59,431 nt of DNA from Planctomycetota bacterium (GCA_029259915.1 JAJDED010000006.1:1-59431), one strand, 5' to 3'. Shown: positions 41,524 to 50,574, counted from the first letter of the stretch. Notes: generated by a model from the sequence alone, not told the origin. Translations and numbers: made by a program.

Positions 41524-42284
41524 AGCATCCCTGCTAAATGGTCTATCGACCAGCCGATAGGTAGTTTATCAAACGAATCTTTTCGGAGCGGAATCTCCTT
41601 TGAAACTTGATTTCTTGAGTTGCATCACAATTCACTACCCAAAAAACAATCTCACCCCGAAAAAGTGCGGTTTGACCAGATACCAAAACAATCGGAGAGG
41701 GCCTCCGATCCGCGAACTAGACAAGCTAGACTCGCCGACTGTCGATCCCATCGGGCGTCGCCCTCCGACAACGAATAAAAATTATGGACGCTTCTCCGAG
41801 CATCCAAGCACCCTTGGTGACTAGCTAGTCGGCCTACAATTGCCGCCCGCCACAATCAGTCTTTTGTCGTATGAAGCAGTTGTTTTCTTTATTTGCCTAC
41901 GAATGACATGTCAAGAACTGTCAGATGGTGCCTAATCGAAAAAGTACGGCCTTCGAGCGCGCAACCCAAGCGCAACTTTTTTGAAGAAATCTCTAACTGA
42001 ACCCACCCACTCGCGACCACAAAAGCCACGGCATCCTTCGAGATAACAAGACGAGCAGCCAAAACACTGCTACGGTTGAAAGTTAAAAATCGACACGGTT
42101 AAACGACAAGACGCGATTCTTGCGAACTCGGTTGGATGTGTCAAGCAACAATCTTATTTTGTGGTTTTCAGGGTAGGCGATCTGAGCAAATAAGCCACTT
42201 CAGTATGCTGGAAATTTTTTTCTCGCTCTTTCGAGCAAGAGAATTGCTGCGCTTTGGGCCTGATCGAGGCATGGGATCTTCCCT

Positions 42285-42380
42285 ACACCATTATCTTGCG
42301 TTTTCTCCGTTCGCTTTCAAGCTTGTTCCACTGACTGGGTTAACTGCCCCTTGAAGAATTTCCTATTCGGATAATGGTGT
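42285..42380. other. Candidate structured RNA or leader element upstream of hemDE
   Basis: ACACCATTATC (42285-42295) and GATAATGGTGT (42370-42380) are perfect reverse complements around 74 nt. Inside, TTCAAG and CTTGAA, and GGG/CCC around TTAACTG, can also pair. The result is a nested fold ending about 90 bp before the hemDE ATG. No known riboswitch or ncRNA family is recognised. Confidence 0.4.
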
Positions 42381-42470
42381 CTTCAACTTTCGCAAACCTG
42401 CGTATCAAGCTAGCATAAATGGAATGAGGACCGCTGCCCAATCCAGGTGAAAGGTGCATAAGCAACGAAT

Positions 42471-44393
42471 ATGGCTGGTCAAATCGAGTCTTCTCCCTCG
42501 CTACATATCGCTGCGTTTGAAAGCCGCCGCGCCATAGAAATGGCTCGCATGATCGAGCGGGCAGGCGCTACGGCTTTTGTGAGTCCCTCGATGCGCGAAG
42601 TAGCTCTCGACGAGGACCGACCCGCCATCGACTTTGCCAATCGATTGCTCACTGGGCAAGTCGATATCATGATCTTCCTCACCGGCGTGGGCATCGAAAC
42701 ATTTCTTGCAAGTGTCGAGCGCCATGTTCCCCGTCAGCGGTTGCTCGATACGTTTGCCGATATCCCAACAGTGGTTCGTGGACCAAAACCCTTGGCAGTG
42801 CTAAGAAAACTGGGCATTACTCCCACGCTTTGTGTTCCTGAGCCGAATACTTGGAGAGAAATTTTAGCGACCCTTGATGCCAAGCATCCGGTCATCAATC
42901 AAGTGGTCGGGGTGCTTGAGTACGGCTTGCCAAATGTCAGTCTCACCGCCGGGCTTGAAGCACGCGGTGCCAAGGTGGAATCGATCGCCATCTATCGCTG
43001 GGATTTGCCCGAAGATATTGAGCCGCTGAAAGAAAACGTCCGTCGCATTGTCGGCGGCGAGATTGATGTAGCCTTATTCACCTCTGCGCAACAAGCCGTC
43101 CATTTGCTGCAAGTGGCTAGGAAAATTGAGTCCGAAGACGCGCTGCGCGATGCGCTGCGCAAAGTGGTAATCGCTTCGATTGGCCCGTCAACAAGCGAAA
43201 TGCTTCGTGCGAAGGGGCTTTCGGTAGACTTCGAGCCGACACACTCCAAAATGGGGCACCTGGTCAACGAAATTATTGAGGAGGCACGTGGGCTCATGAA
43301 GAAAAAACTCGATCTGTCGGTGCGTATGCACAATCCAGACTCGTCAGCCCAAAATGCCAGCTCCTGGGACAACACGCCTTTTATGCTTGCCTGTCGGGGC
43401 AAGCCTGCACCGTACACACCGATTTGGCTCATGCGTCAAGCGGGCCGCTACATGGCGGAATATCGAGCGGTGCGCGAGAAAACCACTTTTCTCGAACTGT
43501 GCAAAAATCCGCAACTTTGCAGCGAGGTGATGTGTACGGCTGTCGAACGTTTGGGTGTGGACGCGGCAATCATTTTTTCTGACCTGCTACCGATACTTGA
43601 ACCGATGGGGATGGAACTGGAGTTCGTCGCAGGAGATGGACCTCAAATTTACAATCCGATCCGCGAAGCGGCAGATGTGAATCGAGTTCTCGCGCTGGAA
43701 AACGTCGACTCGCTGCACTACGTGGTAGAAACCGTGGCACAGACCCGCCGCGATTTGCCCGCTGCGATTCCTCTGATTGGTTTTGCAGGAGCTCCCTTTA
43801 CACTGGCCAGCTATGCAATCGAAGGCGGCAGTAGCCGAACTTTCTTGCACACGAAAACACTCATGTTCCGCGAGCCGGCTGCTTGGAACGATCTGTTGGA
43901 TCGGCTTGCACAATCAATCACGTTGTATCTCAACGCCCAAATCGCTGTGGGAGCGCAAGCGGTTCAGTTGTTCGATAGCTGGGTCGGCTGTCTCGGACCC
44001 GACGACTATCGTAAATACGTCTTGCCCCACGTGCAGAAGATCGTCCGTGGATTGACGCCGGGCGCTCCGCTCATTCATTTCGGCACAGGCAATCCAGCCC
44101 TGCTGCCTCTGATGGCCGAAGCGGGCGGCGATGTGATTGGCGTCGACTGGCGCATCGGTTTGGCCGAGGCCTGGCAAGCGGTCGGCGAACAACGTGCCGT
44201 CCAAGGAAATCTCGATCCTCTGGTGCTGCTAGCCGATCGCGAAACGATTGCCACCCGGGCCCAAGAAGTCCTCGACGCTGCCGCTGGCCGACCTGGGCAT
44301 ATCTTCAACTTGGGCCACGGGGTGCTGCAGCAAACTCCCGTCGACAACGTGCGATATCTTGTCGACTTCGTCCGCGAAGCAAGTTCCGTCTGA
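42471..44393 (+). CDS. HemD-HemE fusion: uroporphyrinogen-III synthase/decarboxylase
   Basis: Fused enzyme of 640 aa of haem synthesis. Residues 1-280 are HemD-like, with two alpha/beta lobes: VDIMIFLTGVGIETFL, GRR-type VVRGPKPLAVLRKLG, and IDVALFTSAQQAVHLL, then IASIGPSTSEMLRAKG. It cyclises hydroxymethylbilane to uroporphyrinogen III. Residues about 300-640 are HemE: PIWLMRQAGRYMAEYRAV (catalytic Arg region), AAIIFSDLLPILEPMGM with the catalytic Asp, GFAGAPFTLASY, LFDSWVGCLGP and FNLGHGVLQQTP. It decarboxylates uroporphyrinogen to coproporphyrinogen. The linker is about residues 280-300. Fusion puts two consecutive steps in one chain. Its start is ATG 42471, preceded by the long leader. Confidence 0.92.
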   Translation: MAGQIESSPSLHIAAFESRRAIEMARMIERAGATAFVSPSMREVALDEDRPAIDFANRLLTGQVDIMIFLTGVGIETFLASVERHVPRQRLLDTFADIPTVVRGPKPLAVLRKLGITPTLCVPEPNTWREILATLDAKHPVINQVVGVLEYGLPNVSLTAGLEARGAKVESIAIYRWDLPEDIEPLKENVRRIVGGEIDVALFTSAQQAVHLLQVARKIESEDALRDALRKVVIASIGPSTSEMLRAKGLSVDFEPTHSKMGHLVNEIIEEARGLMKKKLDLSVRMHNPDSSAQNASSWDNTPFMLACRGKPAPYTPIWLMRQAGRYMAEYRAVREKTTFLELCKNPQLCSEVMCTAVERLGVDAAIIFSDLLPILEPMGMELEFVAGDGPQIYNPIREAADVNRVLALENVDSLHYVVETVAQTRRDLPAAIPLIGFAGAPFTLASYAIEGGSSRTFLHTKTLMFREPAAWNDLLDRLAQSITLYLNAQIAVGAQAVQLFDSWVGCLGPDDYRKYVLPHVQKIVRGLTPGAPLIHFGTGNPALLPLMAEAGGDVIGVDWRIGLAEAWQAVGEQRAVQGNLDPLVLLADRETIATRAQEVLDAAAGRPGHIFNLGHGVLQQTPVDNVRYLVDFVREASSV

Positions 44394-44430
44394 TTAAGCA
44401 ACTGCTACTACCTAGAGCGGGCCCTTCAAT

Positions 44431-44507
44431 TGTATAGCCACAGAGATCACTGAGAACACCGAGGAATTCCCATCTTCAACATTCTCTCTGTGGTCTCTGT
44501 GGCTACA
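44431..44507. repeat. Periodic inverted-repeat element, CACAGAGAT family
   Basis: The left arm TATAGCCACAGAGATCACTG continues AGAACACCGAGG, with 9-bp units. The right arm CTCTCTGTGGTCTCTGTGGC (about 44483-44503) is the reverse complement. Short centre of about 20 bp. Downstream of hemDE. Confidence 0.85.
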
Positions 44508-44544
44508 TTTTTTATAGAATGCCTTGAGATTATCATTGCGCAAC

Positions 44545-44573
44545 AAAAAAGCCCGGCGATTTTCGCTCGGGCT
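44545..44573 (-). terminator. Rho-independent terminator of the 81-aa gene
   Basis: Minus strand: AGCCCG/CGGGCT stem plus TCGC/GCGA with one bulge, small loop, followed by a T-run (44545-44550). It lies 33 bp after the stop of the small minus-strand gene. Confidence 0.88.
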
Positions 44574-44605
44574 GTTTGGATTTACAGTTACTGACCGCCA
44601 TGCCA

Positions 44606-44851
44606 TTAAGCTGAGGGTCGATTGAAGTATTGGTAAGCCAGCAGCACTTCATAAAGATCCGAGGAAATCGTGATTTCGTCGTCTTCAAAATCACTCAGCC
44701 AGGTGCGGCGGCTGTTGACGGCATCGGCCAACAGCGGCAAGATTTCGCCAGCGGCGACCGTCACACAGTTTTGACCCGATTCATTTTTGCTAAGGGTGGG
44801 GGCGTGAGTTTCAGCGGGTCCACAGTACAACTTCAGATGGCTATGAGGCAT
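44606..44851 (-). CDS. Small conserved-type protein, unknown function
   Basis: 81 aa from ATG 44851 with AAGGAA 10 nt upstream; a longer upstream frame is not protein-like. Sequence: MPHSHLKLYCGPAETHAPTL, then CVTVAAGEILPLLADAVNSR and RTWLSDFEDDEITISSDLYE, ending YQYFNRPSA. Acidic in the second half. No domain recognised. The gene has its own RBS and terminator, so it is likely expressed. Convergent with hemDE. Confidence 0.75.
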   Translation of the reverse strand: MPHSHLKLYCGPAETHAPTLSKNESGQNCVTVAAGEILPLLADAVNSRRTWLSDFEDDEITISSDLYEVLLAYQYFNRPSA

Positions 44852-45116
44852 GTCGCGGGTTCCTTCCCTACGAATGTGTCGTTGCTGATATAAATAGACA
44901 TTGAGCCCACGGCCCAATGTCGCGAGACAACGCCCCCCTTCGCATCAGATGTATCGGCAACTCCGACAGTCGGCATTACACCTATTTGGATGAAATTTCC
45001 GTATTTGAGGCCTAGCACTGCTAGCACCATGTCCACACGAGCAGGCAAACCAGGCTTTATTCAGGGGTTGCAAGCTTCTCTTGCCTAAAGGATGATCGGC
45101 TGCGGAGAAGCTAGCT

Positions 45117-45599
45117 ATGGATTTCAAAGAAAGATTGCACCGGGCCACCGAGCGCGGCCATCAGGCCCGAGACGCCAAAGCGCAGGAAGCTGCCGCCAAG
45201 GCAATGAGCGAGGAAGAATGGCGTCGGCTCCACTCGGGCTATCGTCTCACGCTGACCGAGCATATCGAACAATGCCTACAACAATTGGCAGAGAATTTTC
45301 CCGGTTTCCGCTTCGAAACGGTGGTCGACGACAAAGGCTGGGGGGCGGCCGTCAATCGGGACGATCTTTCGCTCAACCAGGGCCGACGCGACAGCCTGTT
45401 CAGCCGGCTAGTGATCACGGTCAGCCCCCACAATGAATATCATGTGCTAGATATCGTCGCCAAAGGAATGGTGCGGAACAAAGAAAACTTCAGCCGCAAC
45501 CACTATCAACTGCTGAAAGAAGCCGACCTCGACAGCTTCCGGCAACTTATCGAACAGTGGACGCTCGATTACGCAGAGCAATATGCCAAAAGCGAATGA
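45117..45599 (+). CDS. Conserved-type soluble protein, unknown function
   Basis: 160 aa from ATG 45117; GGAG-type sequence 8 nt upstream (GCGGAGAAGC). N-terminal helical, charged region (LHRATERGHQARDAKAQEAA), then an alpha/beta domain with HSGYRLTLTEHIEQCLQQLA, FRFETVVDDKGWGAAVNRDD and LVITVSPHNEYHVLDIVAKG. It ends in helices with NREN-like and YQLLKEADLDSFRQLIEQW. No known family; no membrane segment. Convergent with the next gene at 17 bp. Confidence 0.75.
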   Translation: MDFKERLHRATERGHQARDAKAQEAAAKAMSEEEWRRLHSGYRLTLTEHIEQCLQQLAENFPGFRFETVVDDKGWGAAVNRDDLSLNQGRRDSLFSRLVITVSPHNEYHVLDIVAKGMVRNKENFSRNHYQLLKEADLDSFRQLIEQWTLDYAEQYAKSE

Positions 45600-45616
45600 A
45601 TCGTTCGCTCCGATGG

Positions 45617-46462
45617 TCAGTCGCCTTCGGCTAGCGCCAACTCGCGTAAAGCGTTAAGGCATTCCACAACCGTCTCGGGCGTGGTTTCGCTCCAACCGTC
45701 GTGGCGATGGGCAATGATGGCCAGCTTGAAACTCTCAAATGCGTCGGCCAAATCGTCGGGGAGCGACTCCACGTCGACATTCAATCGCTTGCGATTGCTT
45801 TTTTCTTTAGCAGGCGAAGATTCGTGGGGTTCTGCGGATTTAGGCGACGAGTCTGTTGACGTTTCGTCGGTGCTCGACAACGATTTCACGGATGTCGTGC
45901 TGGAGGCAACCGTACCAACCTTTGTGTTGTCGTCGCCTGCGGACGAAGGTACCGGTGTCTCACTCTCGTCCAAAAATTCGCCCTGTTCGACTTCAGCGCG
46001 CTGCGCTTCCGGGGGCGTGCCGAGCGTTTCCCAACGCTTGCCGCGCATTTGCGATACCGACCATTGGTTTTGGATGGCCCCTTCCAACCACATTTCGGCA
46101 TCGTCCCAATCGTGGGCGGCTTGAAAATGGCTCCAGTAAAGACCTTCGTATTGGTCGGTCAGTTCGCCAAATCGTTGAAACACCCGCCGCAGACGGCCGA
46201 CATGCTGGCTAGTGACGTTGCCGACCAATTGGGCCCAAGCTTCGTCAGAATATTCGGTCACCGCTGCACCGTCGGCGATCAAGGCTTCGCGCCATTGGCA
46301 AATAATGCGGCCTTTCTCCCAGTTGGTCGTGCTAACCAGGCGATTCCACTGGCCCACGAAGCGCTCGACGGTTTCATTTTGCGGAGCCGACTCGCTCGAA
46401 CGCTGCTCGTCAGTGTCTGCTGCAGAATCCAATGGGGAAGCGGGTGATTTGCTCTGGGGCAT
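45617..46462 (-). CDS. Unknown protein with disordered acidic centre
   Basis: 281 aa from ATG 46462 with GGAAGGAG about 10 nt upstream. A disordered Ser/Glu/Gln-rich N-terminus of about 30 residues leads into a helical domain (NRLVSTTNWEKGRIICQWRE, YSDEAWAQLVGNVTSQHVGR, LRRVFQRFG). Next is a short conserved-looking region with YEGLYWSHFQAAHDWDDAEM, then a long disordered stretch (Ser, Thr, Asp rich) and a C-terminal domain with RKRLNVDVESLPDDLADAFE. The first domain vaguely resembles a DNA-binding helical fold, but I cannot name it. Context gives no clue. Confidence 0.75.
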   Translation of the reverse strand: MPQSKSPASPLDSAADTDEQRSSESAPQNETVERFVGQWNRLVSTTNWEKGRIICQWREALIADGAAVTEYSDEAWAQLVGNVTSQHVGRLRRVFQRFGELTDQYEGLYWSHFQAAHDWDDAEMWLEGAIQNQWSVSQMRGKRWETLGTPPEAQRAEVEQGEFLDESETPVPSSAGDDNTKVGTVASSTTSVKSLSSTDETSTDSSPKSAEPHESSPAKEKSNRKRLNVDVESLPDDLADAFESFKLAIIAHRHDGWSETTPETVVECLNALRELALAEGD

Positions 46463-46722
46463 AACGGAAAGACTCCTTCCAAGACGACGAATTGAATCCA
46501 AATACGAAATAGGGGGCGAATTCTATCACGCCTCCTGGCAAGAAAACCACTACTGCGAAGTGGTTAAAGAGAAATAAAAGACGAGAGCGGGGCCTCGCCT
46601 CCGGCGCAACCCCTATAGAAAGCAAGAATTGCTTTTCGCGCAACGTCTCCCGAGGAATGATCCAGCGGAATCCGAGCTACCAACAGGTGGAAAACCTGTC
46701 GATCTATTCGCCGGACCTACGC

Positions 46723-46932
46723 TCAACCGGCACGTTCGTCAGATTCGAATCCGCAGCTCTTGTGGGCTCCGTCGCAGAATGGTCGATTCTTCGACGCCCC
46801 GCATCGGCAAAGGGCAAACGCCGGTTTGTCGGCGTCCAGGGGAAACTCGTTCCCCTCGGAGTCGGTGAGCGTAAAAGGTCCTTCGACGAGGAAGGGACCA
46901 TTAGGACGCACGCGGATTTTCGTGTCTGCCAT
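46723..46932 (-). CDS. CDGSH iron-sulfur domain protein
   Basis: 69 aa. Contains the mitoNEET-type [2Fe-2S] motif CRCGASKNRPFCDGAH (about residues 42-57), three Cys and one His as ligands. Preceded by GPFLVEGPFTLTDSEGNEFP, typical of the bacterial single-domain group. These small proteins transfer iron-sulfur clusters or electrons. ATG 46932 starts MADTKIRVRPNGP; an upstream in-frame start exists but would not help the fold. It lies 46 bp after the anti-sigma gene on the same strand, possibly cotranscribed. Confidence 0.9.
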   Translation of the reverse strand: MADTKIRVRPNGPFLVEGPFTLTDSEGNEFPLDADKPAFALCRCGASKNRPFCDGAHKSCGFESDERAG

Positions 46933-46978
46933 GGCTTGGTGTGCCTTTCATTGGTTGAAAACAACTTAGTATTCAATG

Positions 46979-48382
46979 CTAAGATTTTTTCTTGGTAACT
47001 GGCGATGGAGCACTTTTCGCTTTTTCTCGTCCTGGATGCAAGATAAACAATACGCGAATCGATGCCCCCTGTTCAAGATCCGAAGCTTTCCGCTTGTCCT
47101 GTTCTTTGGACCGCTGGAACTCCGAGCGGAGCGTTGCGATTTTGCTAGAACGCTCGCCTTCTGTGGCGCGCAGGGAATCGACCCTGGACATCCGTCCTAC
47201 CCGCACTGCCCAGCCGAGCTGTTCTCCGGAACTACGCGGAGCGGTTTTCTTTTGGTCCTTACTGAGGGAAGGTGCTGAATTTTCGTCGGTCGACAAACTA
47301 TCCAATACTGCTGCCATGCCTCGTTCGGCAGGCGTATCGGCTGAACCAAAACTTCTGGCACGGAACGCCCCGCCACGCTGCAAACTCTGCCAGCGCGCCA
47401 AAGGAACCTCTGAATTTCCTTCACCAACCAATCGTAACGATTTCCACTGAGCAGGATCGTCGTGGCAAGCGTTCAGCAGGACTTCGATCTGCTCCGCGGG
47501 CGCCTCGACCAATACGAGTTCCGCATCGTCCGATTCCTCTTCAAGCAGTTCCGAAGCACTGTCATTCTTTAATTTCCCCCCAACAGCTCCAACCGGGGCC
47601 GCCAGTTGCCGATCAACAAATCCGCTCTCCGGCTCTTGGAACACGATTCCATTAGCAGCCAACAGGCGATCGAATGGCTCTGTTCCCCGCTGATCGTCGC
47701 TTAAAGCAACATGAACCTGTAGCACTTCGCCAACGGTGGAATCCTCCAACTGCGGCAGTTCGGCTAACTCGCTAGCAGAATCCGTTGGGCGGTTTTCAAC
47801 CGCAGCTCCTGCTACTGCGAAATCTTCTTCCACTCCATGGAGATGTTGTTCAGCCTCAATTTTGCGCCCCCCCTGCCCTCCGGCTGCGAGAACATCCATC
47901 GAGCTTGAAGCGTCACTTGTAGGAATCGATTTGAACGCAGCAATCTCATCCCGCTTGTTTTCACCAGCAGGCGCCTCGAGCTTTGGAGCACTTATCGCAA
48001 TTTCCCCCTGCCGTGGCACCGCTTGTGCCAGCGGCTGCTCATCGCGGTTTTCTTCAGGCAGATAAACTGCCATGACCAACGTCGCTGCCAACGCCAATGC
48101 CGCCCATCTCCAGCGCCGAGCTCTGCCGGCATGAGGAAAATCGTTCTCACGTCGCGTTTCTGCCGTGGCGTAGATTTTCTCGCGCAGATCGTCTCCCACC
48201 ACTTCTTTTGGGAGAGTCTGCAAAGCTGTAGAGACATCTCGCAATTCGTCTAGCAACTGTTTCGCGCGCGGATCGTCGCGCAATCGCTGTTCGACGACCG
48301 CGCACTGCTCCGATGTGAGCTCGCCATCAAGATAAGCGCTCAACCACTGGTCATCGCCAAATTGTTGTTCGTTATCGGCCAT
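46979..48382 (-). CDS. Membrane-anchored anti-sigma factor
   Basis: 467 aa. The N-terminal 70 residues have the RsrA/zinc-finger anti-sigma shape: DDQWLSAYLDGELTSEQCAV, EQRLRDDPRAKQLLDELRD. However, the zinc ligands HxxxCxxC are absent. One TM helix, RWRWAALALAATLVMAVYLP (about residues 87-107), places a long, low-complexity-rich periplasmic domain (110-467) outside. That part has VHVALSDDQRGTEPFDRLLA and VLVEAPAEQIEVLLNACHDD, which resemble a repeated regulatory domain. It probably holds the ECF sigma factor encoded directly upstream until an envelope signal arrives. Confidence 0.85.
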   Translation of the reverse strand: MADNEQQFGDDQWLSAYLDGELTSEQCAVVEQRLRDDPRAKQLLDELRDVSTALQTLPKEVVGDDLREKIYATAETRRENDFPHAGRARRWRWAALALAATLVMAVYLPEENRDEQPLAQAVPRQGEIAISAPKLEAPAGENKRDEIAAFKSIPTSDASSSMDVLAAGGQGGRKIEAEQHLHGVEEDFAVAGAAVENRPTDSASELAELPQLEDSTVGEVLQVHVALSDDQRGTEPFDRLLAANGIVFQEPESGFVDRQLAAPVGAVGGKLKNDSASELLEEESDDAELVLVEAPAEQIEVLLNACHDDPAQWKSLRLVGEGNSEVPLARWQSLQRGGAFRARSFGSADTPAERGMAAVLDSLSTDENSAPSLSKDQKKTAPRSSGEQLGWAVRVGRMSRVDSLRATEGERSSKIATLRSEFQRSKEQDKRKASDLEQGASIRVLFILHPGREKAKSAPSPVTKKKS

Positions 48383-48423
48383 AATTTGTTTCCCAACGGG
48401 AACTGTTCAAACCTAGCGAGTAT

Positions 48424-49008
48424 TCAAAGCTGTTCATTTTGAAACACAATCTGTAATTGCTCCTTAAGCATGAGCCTAGCGCGAAAAAGTCGGCTGCGAA
48501 CCGTGCCCACCGGCAGGTCGAGGATTTCGCCAATTTGTTCGTACGAGCAATTATCCATTTCTCGCAACACGAGTATCTGACGATGATCGTCCCCCAGGCA
48601 GAGCAATGCCTGTTGCACAAGCTGCGCGCGCTCGTGCTGGATTAAAACTTGGTCAGGACTCGTCTGCGAAGCCACGGGCTCTTCTCCTGCTCGGTCCTTG
48701 ATTTCTTCGACCGAAACTACGGGCCGACGACGGCGACGTTGGCTCAGCGCCAAGTTCATGGCAATGCGGTACAACCAGGTATAAAATTGCGCGTCGCCAC
48801 GAAAGGTGTCGAGCTTCACGAGTGCTTGTACAAACGCGTCCTGGACCACGTCGCCGGCATCGTGTCGTGAACCAGTAAAACGCACCAACGTGTTATAAAG
48901 CCGATCCTGATAACGCTCGAAAAGGCGGCCAAAAGCCCGATTGTCTCCCGCGAGCACGGCTGCCACAAGTTGGGCGTCATCCGGTTGGACGTCGTCACTT
49001 CCGCTCAT
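48424..49008 (-). CDS. ECF-family RNA polymerase sigma factor
   Basis: 194 aa from ATG 49008; starts at 49053 or 49101 are also possible. Sigma region 2: AFGRLFERYQDRLYNTLVRF and DAGDVVQDAFVQALVKL, with FYTWLYRIAMNLALSQRRRR. Region 4: LGDDHRQILVLREMDNCSYE and IGEILDLPVGTVRSRLFRAR, the helix-turn-helix that reads the -35 element. The anti-sigma gene follows 41 bp downstream. It thus controls an extracytoplasmic-stress or surface-related regulon, whose promoter sequence is unknown here. Confidence 0.93.
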   Translation of the reverse strand: MSGSDDVQPDDAQLVAAVLAGDNRAFGRLFERYQDRLYNTLVRFTGSRHDAGDVVQDAFVQALVKLDTFRGDAQFYTWLYRIAMNLALSQRRRRRPVVSVEEIKDRAGEEPVASQTSPDQVLIQHERAQLVQQALLCLGDDHRQILVLREMDNCSYEQIGEILDLPVGTVRSRLFRARLMLKEQLQIVFQNEQL

Positions 49009-49099
49009 CTGGGCCAATCTATTCGACGCGGGTCGATGCCGCAAAGTTCCCATCAATCGCACGATCCCAGTTGAATTCCAACCGCAAATGGGCAATTGC

Positions 49100-49120
49100 A
49101 CGGGATAAATAACGGGATAA
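49100..49120 (+). promoter_or_regulatory. Direct repeat upstream of bioF
   Basis: ACGGGATAA occurs at 49100-49108 and 49112-49120, about one helical turn apart, just before TTTTGCTATCAT and the bioF start. A possible operator or a slippage copy; it does not look like the palindromic BirA operator. Confidence 0.3.
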
Positions 49121-49138
49121 TTTTGCTATCATTGGAGC

Positions 49139-50344
49139 ATGGATCCGCTTATTTGGATAGACGAACAGCTCAATCAGCTCAGCCAAAGCGACCTGCTACG
49201 CGAGTTGCCGGTGCCGCTGTGTGCCGCAGGCGCCACGGTAGAAATCGACGGCCAGCAACTGGTCAATTTTGCCTCGAACGACTACCTCGGCCTGGCAGCG
49301 GACGAGCGGTTGGTCGCTGCGGCGACTGACGCCTGTCGGCAGCAAGGAATTGGGCGCGGGGCAAGTCCGCTCATCTGCGGGCGCGCGGAGATGCATGCCG
49401 CATTGGAAAAACGATTGGCGCAGTTCGAGCAGACCGAAGCGGCACTCCTGTTCCCCACCGGCTTTGCCGTCAATGCGGGAATCATTCCTGCACTCGTGAA
49501 CGAGGACGATGCCATCTACAGCGATGCAAAAAACCATGCCAGCATTGTCGACGGCTGTCGACTGGCAAGCGCAGAGACACACATCTATCCGCACGGCGAC
49601 ACCGAATCGCTCGCCCGGTTATTGCAAGACAGTAATCAATTCCGCCGCCGGCTAATCGTGACCGATTCGCTCTTTAGCATGGATGGCGATTTGGCCCCGC
49701 TTGTGGAACTTGGCAATCTTGCAGAACGACACGATGCTATGTTGATGGTCGACGAAGCGCACGCCACTGGGGTGTTCGGCACGCATGGCCGTGGCGTGGT
49801 AGAACATCTGACTGAACAGCATCCCCGCCTTCACGATCAGGTCCACGTGCGGGTAGGCACGCTCAGCAAAGCGTTGGGAGCGGCTGGGGGATTTGTCTGC
49901 GGGTCAACGTCGCTCGTTGGGTGGCTGGCTAATCGTGCGCGGACTTATGTTTTTTCGACGGCACATCCTGCCGCAACGAGTGCTGCGGCAATAGCTGCTT
50001 TGGAAATTGTGGCCGAGCAGCCCGATCGTCGAAAAAACTTGCTGGAAAAGTCGGCCTCCCTACGCAGCCAATTAAACAAAATGGGATGGAACACGGGAAA
50101 GTCGGCAAGCCAAATCATTCCGCTTCTGGTCGGCTCGGCAAGCGAAACCATGCGTCTGGCCAAAACGCTGCGTGAGGCGGGCTTTTGGGTCGGGGCGATT
50201 CGTCCCCCTTCGGTGCCGGAGGGAGAATCGCTTTTGAGATTGGGCCTCACAGCCGGACATACAGACACAATGATTGCGGAATTCGTGGCAGCCCTGGGTC
50301 GGTTGGATCACCAGAGCAAACACGCGTCCGTAGTCGCGTCCTGA
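49139..50344 (+). CDS. bioF: 8-amino-7-oxononanoate synthase
   Basis: PLP enzyme of biotin synthesis that condenses pimeloyl thioester with alanine. 401 aa; ATG 49139 with TGGAGC close upstream. FASNDYLGLAADERLVAAA, GASPLICG and ERRLAQFEQTEAALLFPTGF-like region are as expected. DSLFSMDGDLAPL, VDEAHATGVFG and the Schiff-base lysine in GTLSKALGAAGGFV are the catalytic blocks. Members of this family (KBL, SPT, ALAS) are similar; the N-terminal length and motif FSTAHPAATSAAAI fit BioF. BioD occurs 45 kb away, so biotin genes are scattered. Confidence 0.92.
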   Translation: MDPLIWIDEQLNQLSQSDLLRELPVPLCAAGATVEIDGQQLVNFASNDYLGLAADERLVAAATDACRQQGIGRGASPLICGRAEMHAALEKRLAQFEQTEAALLFPTGFAVNAGIIPALVNEDDAIYSDAKNHASIVDGCRLASAETHIYPHGDTESLARLLQDSNQFRRRLIVTDSLFSMDGDLAPLVELGNLAERHDAMLMVDEAHATGVFGTHGRGVVEHLTEQHPRLHDQVHVRVGTLSKALGAAGGFVCGSTSLVGWLANRARTYVFSTAHPAATSAAAIAALEIVAEQPDRRKNLLEKSASLRSQLNKMGWNTGKSASQIIPLLVGSASETMRLAKTLREAGFWVGAIRPPSVPEGESLLRLGLTAGHTDTMIAEFVAALGRLDHQSKHASVVAS

Positions 50345-50574
50345 GGCCTACGCCGATTCTGCGGGCGTCTGCCCGAGACGATTCCGGGACGAAATGGCTC
50401 GCAACGCAAGTCTTTGCCCAGCAAAAACTTGACGCTGCCCGGCAGTCCACTTACGATCGAATAATAGGAGAACCTGCATAACCTCTCTCGATTGCCTGTT
50501 CCGGCAGGCAACCCTGCCCCGCGCCTCAACCTCACCGAATTCACCGCGAACCAAGACATCACAAGGAAAACTCC

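Larger units (their letters stand above)
41401..42470. other. Long intergenic region between folK and hemDE
   Basis: More than 1 kb with no credible gene. It contains the bidirectional terminator at 41481-41523, a hairpin CTATCG/CGATAG near 41542-41559, a TCTCGCTC..GAGCAAGAGA-type hairpin near 42222-42241 and an 11-bp perfect inverted repeat that encloses 74 nt (42285-42380). Base use is A/T-richer than in the genes. It could hold a structured RNA or a long leader of hemDE. Confidence 0.4.
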
